A DNA stretch of 20,554 nt, taken from positions 1-20,554 of the forward strand of contig CAVFWQ010000027.1 of assembly GCA_963626285.1 (NCBI GenBank). The letters run 5' to 3'. The notes under the pieces were generated by a model. That model searched no databases. It saw only the letters and a program-made list of their open reading frames with translations, and had not been told where the DNA came from. This document shows positions 5,487-13,370 of this stretch, piece after piece. Numbering within the stretch: position 1 is the first letter of the stretch; every line of letters starts with the position of its first letter. The position numbers and the translations under genes were made by a program. Source of the stretch: CAVDRM01 sp963626285. GTDB lineage: Bacteria; Bacillota; Clostridia; Christensenellales; Aristaeellaceae.

Positions 5487-7667
5487 TCACTTTTTCTTTT
5501 CGTATAGGATAGAGCAGGATATGCCTCCGCCGCCCTGCTCCTTCGGGGTGAAGGATATAACGTTATTTTGAAGCGCCAGCGTGCCGGTGCTGCCCTTGAC
5601 CTGTCCGTCCTTTAAAAGAAGGGCGACGATTTTTTTCGTCAATGCAGGGCCGCCGCCGCGCTGAAGGCAGTCCTTCCACAAAGTGAAATGGCAGCCGTCC
5701 CGCCAGCCTGAGCAGCCGAATGCCTTGGGCGATTCCTGTACGGGCTTCCCGCACAGAGGACAGACAACGCCCTCCAGCTTGGGGTATGCCGAAGCGGATG
5801 CCTTCCCGCCGCGCTTTTTGCGGCGCTCCTCTTCGGGAAAATCGCCCTGCTTGTCGGTCGTTTTCGCATAGTCCACCAAAAAGGCAGTCATGTTGCGGAT
5901 GCCCTGCATGAAGCGTTCCGTATCGCGCTTGTTTTCGGCGATTTCGTTAAGCGCCAGCTCCCATTTTCCCGTCATTTCGGGGGAGGCTATCTCCGAAGGG
6001 GCAATGTCAATCAGACGCACGCCCTTTTCCGTTGCGGACAGTGCCCTGCCCTTGCGCTCGGCGTAGCCGACGGCAATCAGCCGCTCGATGATGGCGGCAC
6101 GGGTCGCGGGCGTTCCGAGGCCGCTGCCCTTCATCCGTTCACGGAGCGCCTCGTCCTCCAAGTCGCGCCCCGCATTTTCCATGCCGGCCAACAGGCTTGC
6201 GTCCGTATGCGGAGCGGGAGGCTTGGTCGTGTCCTTTTTGGCAGCTGCCTTCCGAACGCTGCGTTCGTCGCCCGCATTCAGCGGCGGCAGTGCCGCGTCC
6301 TCCTCCTGCTCCTTTTTTTTGCCGCGAGTCGGCTTCTGCTCAATGTTTTGATAAACGCTTTTCCAGCCCGACGCCCGCACAGCGCGTCCCGTTGACTTGA
6401 AGGGATAGCCCTCTGACACCGTTACAACACGGGTCTGGTCATATTCATACGGCGGATAAAACGCCGCAATCATCCGCCGCGCCACCAAGTCATACAGGGC
6501 GCGTTCATCGGGCGGGAGCTTATCCAACGGCACCGTCTGCGGGGTCGGGATGAGTGCATGATGGTCGCTCACCTTGGCGTTATCAAAAATGCGCTTGGAA
6601 AACGGCAGCCTGCCGTCCTCCTGATACGGAATATCCTTCACAAACGGCCGGTATTCCTGCGGCAGACGAAAAAGGGTCTGCTTGGCGCGTCCCATCATGT
6701 CCAAGGGCAGATATCGGCTGTCCGTGCGCGGATAGGTCAGTGCCTTCCACTTTTCATAGAGGGACTGTGCCAGCTTCAGCGTTTTATCGGCGGTAAAGCC
6801 CAGCATTTTGTTGGCATCCCGCTGAAGCGAGGTCAGGTCATATAATTGCGGCGCAAGCTCGCGCTTCTGCTCTCCCGTCACGGAGCGGACAACGGCTTTT
6901 TTGCCCCTGACCGCCTTGACGATCGCTTCGGCCTCCTCCGCCGTCTTCAGGCGGTTGTTGGTCTTTTCATCCTTGATGCTTTCGTCGAACCACTGTCCCT
7001 GATAATCGCCGAAATCGGCGGTCACGGTGTGATATTCGATAGGACAGAAATCCCTGATTTCCTTAAAGCGCTTGACCAAAATGGCCAATGTCGGGGTCTG
7101 CACACGCCCGATGGACAGAAGCGTATTGTAACGCAGGGTAAAGGCGCGGCTGGCATTCATGCCAACCAGCCAGTCCGCCTGAGAGCGGCACTGCGCGCTC
7201 TTGTATAAGCCGTCATAATCGGCGGACGGGCGCAGGTCGGCAAAGCCCTCCCTGATGGCTTCATCCGTCATGGAGGATATCCACAGCCGCTGCACGGGCT
7301 TTTTGCAGCCCGCCTTTTCATAAATCAGGCGAAAAATCAGTTCGCCCTCCCGCCCCGCGTCCGTTGCGCATATCAGGCTGTCCACCGTCTTATCCTGCAT
7401 CAGCTTTTTCAAAACGGAAAACTGCGGGCGTGTCTTGGGAATGACCTTGGTCGGCAGGGCGTCCGGCAGCATGGGCAAGTCCTCCATGCGCCACTTTTTA
7501 TATTTTTCGTCAATCTCGTCCGGCTCGCAAAGCGTGACCAAATGCCCGACCGCCCATGAAACGATATATTCCCCGCCCTTGAGAAATCCCTCGCCGCGCT
7601 CCGCGCATTTCAGCACCCGCGCAATATCACGCGCCACGCTTGGTTTTTCCGCAATGATAAGAATCAT
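5487..7667 (-). CDS. topB: DNA topoisomerase III
   Basis: A 726-residue type IA topoisomerase that relaxes or decatenates DNA by cutting one strand and passing another. The Toprim domain is at the N-terminus (LIIAEKPSVARDIA, residues 3-16) with acidic ATDAGREGELI at 101-111. The active-site tyrosine is Tyr312 in LTYPRTDSRYL. SIGRVQTPTLAIL (185-197) and GLGTPATRAAIIERL near residue 535 are typical of the TopB branch. The C-terminus has a zinc-ribbon-like element (CPLCGKPV followed by a second Cys group in FGCSGWRDGCHF). A Lys/Glu-rich insert around 440-480 looks flexible. Length is normal. The ATG overlaps the stop of the CHAP gene in an ATGA, and no independent RBS of note is seen, so translation is likely coupled. 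It is the last gene of a four-gene overlapping operon. Confidence 0.97.
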   Translation of the reverse strand: MILIIAEKPSVARDIARVLKCAERGEGFLKGGEYIVSWAVGHLVTLCEPDEIDEKYKKWRMEDLPMLPDALPTKVIPKTRPQFSVLKKLMQDKTVDSLICATDAGREGELIFRLIYEKAGCKKPVQRLWISSMTDEAIREGFADLRPSADYDGLYKSAQCRSQADWLVGMNASRAFTLRYNTLLSIGRVQTPTLAILVKRFKEIRDFCPIEYHTVTADFGDYQGQWFDESIKDEKTNNRLKTAEEAEAIVKAVRGKKAVVRSVTGEQKRELAPQLYDLTSLQRDANKMLGFTADKTLKLAQSLYEKWKALTYPRTDSRYLPLDMMGRAKQTLFRLPQEYRPFVKDIPYQEDGRLPFSKRIFDNAKVSDHHALIPTPQTVPLDKLPPDERALYDLVARRMIAAFYPPYEYDQTRVVTVSEGYPFKSTGRAVRASGWKSVYQNIEQKPTRGKKKEQEEDAALPPLNAGDERSVRKAAAKKDTTKPPAPHTDASLLAGMENAGRDLEDEALRERMKGSGLGTPATRAAIIERLIAVGYAERKGRALSATEKGVRLIDIAPSEIASPEMTGKWELALNEIAENKRDTERFMQGIRNMTAFLVDYAKTTDKQGDFPEEERRKKRGGKASASAYPKLEGVVCPLCGKPVQESPKAFGCSGWRDGCHFTLWKDCLQRGGGPALTKKIVALLLKDGQVKGSTGTLALQNNVISFTPKEQGGGGISCSILYEKKK

Positions 7668-8602
7668 TCCGTTCCGCCATCCTCTGTCTCCGTTTCACCA
7701 AGCGCCGCCACCGCTGCCTCCAGCGCCTTCCGCGTTTCCATGTTGTAGCTGCTCTTGACGGTCAGCCCGTAATCCTTCTGAAAGCTCTTGACCGCGCTCA
7801 TCAAATCGCGGCTCGCCTGCTTCATGTAGCTGTTCTTTTTCGGGAAATAGCCCAGCAGCTCCAAATTCTTTTGCAGCACGGCCACGTCATCGCACGTCGT
7901 ATACAGGTGAATGGCCGTGTAGGCGCGTCTTTCGGGCGTGCCGTAACCGTAAATCAGCTTATAATCCAAGGGGTACGTCGCCCGCTGCACACGGTCGGGG
8001 TTGTTGCCTTCAATGACGTGTACCTGAACGGTGCCGTCCGCATCGCGGCTCACGCCCTCCACGATGGCGACATGATCCGTTCCCCGCTTACGCGAATACC
8101 AGAAAATCCACATATAATCGCCCGGCTGGGGAATGTATTCATGCTCCTGCATGTAGGTATCCGCGCCGATGAACCACTGCTCCTCGTGCGACACGGGGAT
8201 AATGGCGTTATCCGAAATAAAGCGCCCCTTTTCCATAAACCACGGCGCACCCTCGGAGGATTTTCCGTACCACGGGAACATATCTTTCAGCATGGACGTC
8301 CCGTATCGCGTGTCCGCCTCATTCACGCACCATGTCAAAAATTCCGCGCACCACGCCACGCGCCGTCCGCAAAACCATTCTCCGTACTTGGACTGGTCAT
8401 TCAGCGGCCCTTCGACATAGCCGATTTCTTCCTGCGCCACCTTCAGCACCAGCAGCCACGGCTGTTCCTCGATGCATCTCTCATCGATTTCCGGCGGCTG
8501 CCATTCATCGGTGGCCACAATGTTCTCCCTGTCCACCGTCCATGCGGACGCGGCACAGGCCAAACTCAAAAGCACCATCAGGCAAAGAAGAAATCTCTTC
8601 AT
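7664..8602 (-). CDS. Secreted CHAP-domain peptidoglycan hydrolase with C-terminal binding domain
   Basis: A 312-residue exported enzyme expected to cut peptide or amide bonds in the cell wall. Residues 1-20 are a signal peptide ending ACAASA. The CHAP domain follows, with the nucleophile Cys85 in RVAWCAEFLTWC, His177 in GTDHVAIVEG and Glu198 in HVIEGN. The domain has an insert of some 70 residues between Cys and His. Residues 238-300 resemble a peptidoglycan-binding helical repeat (AVLQKNLELLGYFPKK, later VKSFQKDYGLTV). An ATG at 8620 is in frame, but AAGGAG lies within its first codons and sits 9 bases before the ATG at 8602, which also starts the signal peptide cleanly. The start overlaps the trmN-like gene by 98 bases and the end overlaps topB by 4. 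The exact bond cut is not shown by the sequence. Confidence 0.9.
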   Translation of the reverse strand: MKRFLLCLMVLLSLACAASAWTVDRENIVATDEWQPPEIDERCIEEQPWLLVLKVAQEEIGYVEGPLNDQSKYGEWFCGRRVAWCAEFLTWCVNEADTRYGTSMLKDMFPWYGKSSEGAPWFMEKGRFISDNAIIPVSHEEQWFIGADTYMQEHEYIPQPGDYMWIFWYSRKRGTDHVAIVEGVSRDADGTVQVHVIEGNNPDRVQRATYPLDYKLIYGYGTPERRAYTAIHLYTTCDDVAVLQKNLELLGYFPKKNSYMKQASRDLMSAVKSFQKDYGLTVKSSYNMETRKALEAAVAALGETETEDGGTE

Positions 8603-9362
8603 TCGTCGGCTCTCCTTCATCCATTTGATAAATTCTTTTTATTTTCGCGCTGTCCTGCCCTTTCGAATCCCGAACAAGCAGCGGTGGCATCACCGTAAGC
8701 CCCGGCCTTCCGTTCAGATAACCCTCCAGCAGCATCAGCCATGCCGGACGGTCTGCGCGGCTGTGGACAAGCCTGAGGCGCTTCGGCTCAATGCGGGCAT
8801 CTTTCAGCGTCTCAAACGCCTCCGCCATGCGCTTGGGCGGCAGACAAAGGCACAGCCGTCCGCCGTTTTTAAGCAGCCATTTGGCCGCCCGTGCGATGTC
8901 CGCCAAGGTGCATTCCGTTTCCGTTTTCGCCGTTCTGAGCGCTGCCGCTTCCGGCAAACGGCTGTCGTCCCGCGCCTCATACGGCGGGTTGCACACAACG
9001 AGCGAATACGCTCCGTTCGGCAAAAGGGTGCGGATTGAGCGCACATCGTGACAATGCACGGTGATTTTGCCCTCCAGACCGTTTCCGCGCACGGAACGCG
9101 CTGCCGCATCCGCCATTTCCTTTTGCAGCTCCACCGCATCAAATACGGCGGACGGCTCACGGCCGTAAAGAAGCAGCGGCAGGATGCCCGTACCCGTGCC
9201 CAAATCGGCGACTCTGTCATGCGGCCTGATATGGGCAAAGTCCGACAGTATGACCGCGTCCAGCCCAAAGCGGAAGCCCTTCGTTTTTTGCAGGATGAAC
9301 AGGCCGTTTCGCTGCAAATCGTCCAGCCGCTCATCCGACCTTATGTCAAAGTTCAAGTTCAT
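8505..9362 (-). CDS. trmN: tRNA1(Val) adenine-N6 methyltransferase family (TrmN/YfiC-like)
   Basis: A 285-residue SAM-dependent methyltransferase of the type that modifies A37 of tRNA1(Val). The N-terminus has the family lead-in RLDDLQRNGLFILQKTKGFR and FGLDAVILSDFA. The SAM loop is VADLGTGTGILPLLL (about residues 51-65) and the adenine-methylase motif is NPPY (CNPPYEARDD). Members usually end close to the local LLVRDSKG...KRIY segment. Here about 40 further residues follow, and these overlap the start of the CHAP gene. The ATG at 9362 lies inside the last codons of the SpoIID gene (17-base overlap) and has no clear RBS, so it is probably translated by coupling. Target specificity is taken from the family, not from this sequence. 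Confidence 0.88.
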   Translation of the reverse strand: MNLNFDIRSDERLDDLQRNGLFILQKTKGFRFGLDAVILSDFAHIRPHDRVADLGTGTGILPLLLYGREPSAVFDAVELQKEMADAAARSVRGNGLEGKITVHCHDVRSIRTLLPNGAYSLVVCNPPYEARDDSRLPEAAALRTAKTETECTLADIARAAKWLLKNGGRLCLCLPPKRMAEAFETLKDARIEPKRLRLVHSRADRPAWLMLLEGYLNGRPGLTVMPPLLVRDSKGQDSAKIKRIYQMDEGEPTNEEISSLPDGAFEFGLCRVRMDGGQGEHCGHR

Positions 9363-12201
9363 CGGGCAGCACCAAATAGCGGGTCATCACAAAACCCTGC
9401 TCCTTGCCGTTGATCTGCACCTCGCACCAGTCCTTACCGACGGCCAGCAGCAGCACTTCGTCGTCCTCCCTGATTTTGAGAAGCACATCGCTTTTCTTGC
9501 TGCAGCCCTGCCGCAGATTCAGCTTGCCGGAGGATGTTTGGAACGAAACGGGCACGGGCGTATCCAGTGTCCTTAAGGTCGGGTCGCGCCGAGCGTTCGC
9601 TCTTTCCTCGGCCGCATCATCCTCGATCTTCTGCTCCTCGATGATGGTTTCGTCAGCGGCAGGCTCTTCATCCGCTGGAGGCGCGGGCGTCTCTTCGGAA
9701 ATCGCTTCCGTCTGCACGGCGTCTTCTGCCGCTTCTCTCGGCGCTTCGGACGGCTCAGCGGGTACGTCCGTTGCGCCCACGGCTGCTTCTGTCGTGCCGG
9801 CCATGCTTTCTTCGGGCAATGCTTCGTCCGGCGCGGCAGCTTCTTCGGGGATAATCATCTCCGCCGCTTCCGTGCTTTCGGGGTTTTCCGTCTGCTTCGA
9901 CGCTTCCGTTATCTCCGGCTCTTCCGCTCCCGCCGTTGCTTCCGGTATCTCTGGCGCGTTAGCTTCTGCGGCAGCCTCCACCGCAATGGTCTTGTTGTCC
10001 AAATCATCATTGCGCATCTGCTCGTCATCGGACACGGTTTTAGCTTGCGCCTGCGTCTCATCGCCGCCTAAAATGGTCAGATACTTCGTCTGCACATAGC
10101 CCTGCGTGTCCTCATGTTCAATCAAACACCAGTTTACGCCCTTTTCCAGCACGGTCACGACCGCTCCGAACGCCAGCTTTTTCAAAACCTTGCTGTTGGA
10201 CAGCGCACGCTTGCGCAGGCTCAGCGCACTGCCCGTCTTGGTGGTGATTTGGGCCATCAGCGGTCCGTTTGGGTCGATTTCGATTTCCTCTGTCGGGGAC
10301 GCGGTTGCGATGGACGCCGTCAGCGTGACATCCGCCATGCGGACATAGCCCTTGGTCGTACCCGACTGAACATATACCCAATCGGCCGTCTTTTCAAACA
10401 CGGTCAGGACGGTGTCTTTGGAAAGCATCGCTAAAACCGTGCTTCCGCTCAGCGGCTGGCGGTAAAACGCGGCGTTGTCCGTTGTGACATAGGCATACGT
10501 ACCGTCCGTATCGGCCGCGGGAGGCGGAGTCGGCGTGATGGTGGGCGTCGGGGTGGCCGTGGTCTCTGTTTCCGTAAAGGTCAGATATTTCGTCATGACA
10601 TAGCCTGTCGTGCCGTTATAGGTGACGCAGCACCATTCCTCGCCCCGCTCTAAAACGGTGATTTCCTCTCCCTTCGGAATCTGCTTTAAGACCGAGCTCA
10701 GTGTGGACGCGCCCGCACGCAGATTCAGCGACCCGCTCACCGTCGTCACCGTCGCCTTCAGGGTTTCGGAGACGGTCTCTTCTGCCTCTTCCGCCTCCGC
10801 CGGCTCTTCCTCGGTCGTCACCTCATAGCTGTCCGTACCGCTCACGACGGCAGAGAGGATGGTGTTGGTCATGGTATAACGCACCAGACGGCAGCCTTCA
10901 AAATAGAACGCCAAAATCTGGGCATAGGTATAGCCGAGCGTCCCCATATACATCGCTCCGCGCTGGCTCATGCCCGTGCCGTGGCCGTAGCGCCGCGCTT
11001 CCACCCGAAAGCCTGCAGCGGTCTTTTCGACACTCCACAGCTCGTTTGCGGAAGCATTGATGCTCATGCTGAGCGGCGTTTCCAGCTCATCAAAAACAGA
11101 AAATGTCAGCACGCCGCTGCCGGTCGTACCGTTCCGCTTATAAGTCACATAAAAGTCGATTTTTGTATACAGTCTGCTCGGCTCTGCATATTTAGGCGTA
11201 TGCGGAATGATGTTGCTGACGCCCGTCACCGTTGCGCCCGTGCCGAAGACCGAGGCGGCCTTGCTGTTCAGCAGCGTCCCCAATGTGCTGTTGCTCTGCG
11301 TCCCGGCGGCGTTCACGGTAAAGGACTTGACGCGGGAATCCGGATTGGCCAAATCATACGGGTCGTCCTTCACGCGGATGTAGCTGTACGCGGTCGAGCC
11401 CCAGATATTGGAGACGGCCTCAATCTGCCCGCCGTTGGAGGCGGTGTACCATGTGCCGCTGAATGTGCCGTTCACCATCGACACGATGCCTTTGGTCGCA
11501 TCCACGGCGGCTTTGCAGTTGGCATAGCCGGAGGGCGTTCCCCGATACACCTGGTCGCTTGTCGTATCCACCACATCGTACAGGGAGCTGCTTCTCGTCT
11601 GCATGGCGCGCAAGGTGTAGGTGCGCGCCGTCACCGCCTGTGCCTTCAGCGCCTCTATCGGCGCACCGTTGCCCATTTCATAGGGCAGAACGCCGTAAAG
11701 ATAATCCTCGATGTATACATACACAATCGTATACAGCTTATAGCCCGTACCGCTGCTTTTGACGATGAAGGACACATCGCCCGGATAGAGGTTGCCCGGC
11801 GCTTTGGCCTGGGCTATCTTCACGCCGTTCGTTCCGTTCGTCTGATGCCGGCGCAGCCTGAAGCTGCTGCCCATGTTCGTGCTGATGCCGTTTTTCACGA
11901 GGGTGAGCTTGCCGGTGGCGCTGTCAAAATAAATCGTCACGCTGTTGCCGCTCGTCAGCGCTTGAGAGGACAAGCCGTTCACCGTGTAGCTGCCCTGCAC
12001 CGTGACGGTCAACGCAGACGGATTATTCAGGGAGGATAAATAAACGCGCACCATGCCGCTCTGCGTTCCGTTCGCCTCAACCAGCGCGGCAGAGACCGGC
12101 GATGCGCCCGCCGCCTGCGCGTATGCCGGCCATAAAAGGGAGATGAGCAGCAGGATGGCCGTCAGCCTTCGCAGTTTTTTATTTCGAAAGGAGTTTTTCA
12201 T
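9346..12201 (-). CDS. Secreted SpoIID/LytB-domain wall hydrolase with four SH3 domains
   Basis: A 951-residue exported protein. A signal peptide fills residues 1-31. The SpoIID/LytB domain spans about 150-440, with EDYLYGVLPYEMG (the Glu175 region matching the catalytic Glu of SpoIID), IEALKAQAVTARTY and YGHGTGMSQRGAMYM. SpoIID proteins are lytic transglycosylases acting on peptide-free glycan strands. Bacterial SH3 domains follow at about 482-541, 568-626, 648-712 and 884-946, each ending GYV- or GFV-like then MTKYL, QTKYL or MTRYL. A Thr/Pro linker separates the first two, and an acidic Glu/Ala/Pro/Thr-rich stretch of about 150 residues (735-880) precedes the last. It is much longer than sporulation SpoIID (about 340 residues) and is more likely a vegetative wall-remodelling enzyme. 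GGAGGA lies 5 bases before the ATG. It is the first gene of the overlapping four-gene operon. Confidence 0.93.
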   Translation of the reverse strand: MKNSFRNKKLRRLTAILLLISLLWPAYAQAAGASPVSAALVEANGTQSGMVRVYLSSLNNPSALTVTVQGSYTVNGLSSQALTSGNSVTIYFDSATGKLTLVKNGISTNMGSSFRLRRHQTNGTNGVKIAQAKAPGNLYPGDVSFIVKSSGTGYKLYTIVYVYIEDYLYGVLPYEMGNGAPIEALKAQAVTARTYTLRAMQTRSSSLYDVVDTTSDQVYRGTPSGYANCKAAVDATKGIVSMVNGTFSGTWYTASNGGQIEAVSNIWGSTAYSYIRVKDDPYDLANPDSRVKSFTVNAAGTQSNSTLGTLLNSKAASVFGTGATVTGVSNIIPHTPKYAEPSRLYTKIDFYVTYKRNGTTGSGVLTFSVFDELETPLSMSINASANELWSVEKTAAGFRVEARRYGHGTGMSQRGAMYMGTLGYTYAQILAFYFEGCRLVRYTMTNTILSAVVSGTDSYEVTTEEEPAEAEEAEETVSETLKATVTTVSGSLNLRAGASTLSSVLKQIPKGEEITVLERGEEWCCVTYNGTTGYVMTKYLTFTETETTATPTPTITPTPPPAADTDGTYAYVTTDNAAFYRQPLSGSTVLAMLSKDTVLTVFEKTADWVYVQSGTTKGYVRMADVTLTASIATASPTEEIEIDPNGPLMAQITTKTGSALSLRKRALSNSKVLKKLAFGAVVTVLEKGVNWCLIEHEDTQGYVQTKYLTILGGDETQAQAKTVSDDEQMRNDDLDNKTIAVEAAAEANAPEIPEATAGAEEPEITEASKQTENPESTEAAEMIIPEEAAAPDEALPEESMAGTTEAAVGATDVPAEPSEAPREAAEDAVQTEAISEETPAPPADEEPAADETIIEEQKIEDDAAEERANARRDPTLRTLDTPVPVSFQTSSGKLNLRQGCSKKSDVLLKIREDDEVLLLAVGKDWCEVQINGKEQGFVMTRYLVLPDELEL

Positions 12202-12240
12202 AATTCCTCCAAAATTCTTAATACTTTCTTAACCTTTTAT

Positions 12241-12269
12241 AATATACCATACTTTTTTTTGTTTGTCCA
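12241..12269 (-). promoter_or_regulatory. Promoter of the SpoIID-trmN-CHAP-topB operon
   Basis: On the minus strand TGGACA (12264-12269), a 17-base spacer containing eight A in a row, and TATATT (12241-12246). Each hexamer differs from consensus at one base. The RBS GGAGGA and the ATG at 12201 follow about 35 bases downstream. Confidence 0.65.
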
Positions 12270-12288
12270 CCGGATTTTGCGCCCGATA

Positions 12289-12326
12289 AAATGTAAAAAA
12301 ATAAGAAGGCCGTATGAACGGCCTTC
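12289..12326 (-). terminator. Terminator of the AEC transporter gene
   Basis: In the minus-strand transcript GAAGGCCGT and ACGGCCTTC form a perfect 9-bp stem with a 4-base loop (12305-12326), followed by TTATTTTTTT. It lies 16 bases after the transporter stop. Confidence 0.93.
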
Positions 12327-12342
12327 CGCAATCAAAGTGCAG

Positions 12343-13266
12343 TCAAAGCATCAGCGTTACCAACGGCAGGGTCAGCACGCTCAGCAGCGTCGTCAGCAGA
12401 ACGACATTGGCGCTCAGCTCCTGTTCGCACTGATGCAGCTCCGCCAGGGACAGAACAATCGCCGCCGAGGGCACGGCGCTCAGCACCACCATACAGCCGC
12501 GGAAGGTTGCGCTCAAGCCGGGAATCTGGCTGAACACAAGGTAGGAGAGCAGAGGAAAAACAATCAGCTTCAGCCCGCACACGGCATAGGCAAACGGCCG
12601 CCGGAACAGCCGCCCGACATGCACCGCTGCCATGCGCATTCCAAGCACCATCATGCAAAGCGGCGTGGTCATCTTCCCTAAGAGGGACAATGTATCGTCC
12701 ACCGCTTCGGGCAGGGAAAGCTCCATGATGTATATGGGCAGGGAAATCAGCACGGACAGCACGGTCGGATTCAGGAGCGCCGCCTTCAGGGAAATATACC
12801 GTTTGTCCTTTTTGATGGCGTAAACGCCCACCGTGAACACCAGCATATTCATGCCCGCCAGAAACGCGGAGCTGAAGCAGGGAGCCAGCGGGTCATTCGG
12901 GAACAGCGCCTTGACGAGCGGAAGCCCCAAAAAGCCCGCATTGCCAAGCACCGAGCCGATGCACAGAATGCGATACCGCGCTCGGTCAAAGCGCTTTTTG
13001 AAAATCGAAAACAAAAGCAGGAAGAAAAGAAGCTGTGCCAGCAGTGCCAGCACAAAAAACAGCCCTATCTGCGCAAACGCCTCCCTGCTGTAGGGCATGC
13101 CCCGAAAGGTGCTGATGATCATCGCCGGCCCGCAGATATACAGCAAGATGGCGGACAAGGTTTTCGCATGCTCCGTCTTGCCCTTTCCCGACTTGACCAG
13201 CGCATACCCGCACAGGATGTACACCAGCATAATCAATACATTGCTTAAAACAACGGAAAAACCCAT
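12343..13266 (-). CDS. AEC (auxin efflux carrier) family transporter
   Basis: A 307-residue membrane protein of the AEC family, which in bacteria includes malate and other organic-anion permeases. It consists almost wholly of about ten hydrophobic helices. Typical features are NVLIMLVYILCGYALVKSGK at the N-terminus, LGNAGFLGLPLVKALF near residue 115, LNPTVLSVLISLPIYI, TTPLCMMVLGMRMA, and at the C-terminus AVPSAAIVLSLAELHQCEQE followed by LLSVLTLPLV. A GTG at 13281 is in frame, but the ATG at 13266 has GGTGAG 8 bases upstream and places the first helix normally. It is a single-gene unit with its own promoter (13302-13330) and terminator. It faces away from the SpoIID operon's promoter in the same direction, and the hairpin isolates them. 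The substrate is unknown. Confidence 0.9.
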   Translation of the reverse strand: MGFSVVLSNVLIMLVYILCGYALVKSGKGKTEHAKTLSAILLYICGPAMIISTFRGMPYSREAFAQIGLFFVLALLAQLLFFLLLFSIFKKRFDRARYRILCIGSVLGNAGFLGLPLVKALFPNDPLAPCFSSAFLAGMNMLVFTVGVYAIKKDKRYISLKAALLNPTVLSVLISLPIYIMELSLPEAVDDTLSLLGKMTTPLCMMVLGMRMAAVHVGRLFRRPFAYAVCGLKLIVFPLLSYLVFSQIPGLSATFRGCMVVLSAVPSAAIVLSLAELHQCEQELSANVVLLTTLLSVLTLPLVTLML

Positions 13267-13301
13267 GATGCTCTCACCCACTTCATCAAACGTACCGCTC
13301 C

Positions 13302-13330
13302 ATTATAAAGCATTTTCCGCAAACGGTAAA
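13302..13330 (-). promoter_or_regulatory. Promoter of the AEC transporter gene
   Basis: Minus-strand TTTACC (13325-13330), a 17-base spacer and a perfect TATAAT (13302-13307). The start point would be near 13295, about 30 bases before the ATG. It begins just past the pyrG terminator. Confidence 0.6.
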
Positions 13331-13333
13331 TAG

Positions 13334-13368
13334 AAAAAGCAGACTGCTGCTGGAACAGTCTGCTTTTT
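13334..13368 (-). terminator. Terminator of pyrG
   Basis: AAAAAGCAGACTG (13334-13346) and CAGTCTGCTTTTT (13356-13368) form a perfect 13-bp stem with a 9-base loop, starting 2 bases after the pyrG stop. The A/U pairs at the base supply the U-tract. The -35 of the next gene lies only 3 bases away. Confidence 0.92.
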
Positions 13369-13370
13369 CA

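Noticed and set aside
10981..12039. 352-residue plus-strand ORF opposite the SpoIID gene
   Set aside because: His/Arg/Ala-rich antisense shadow of a well-supported gene in GC-rich codons; no RBS or domain.
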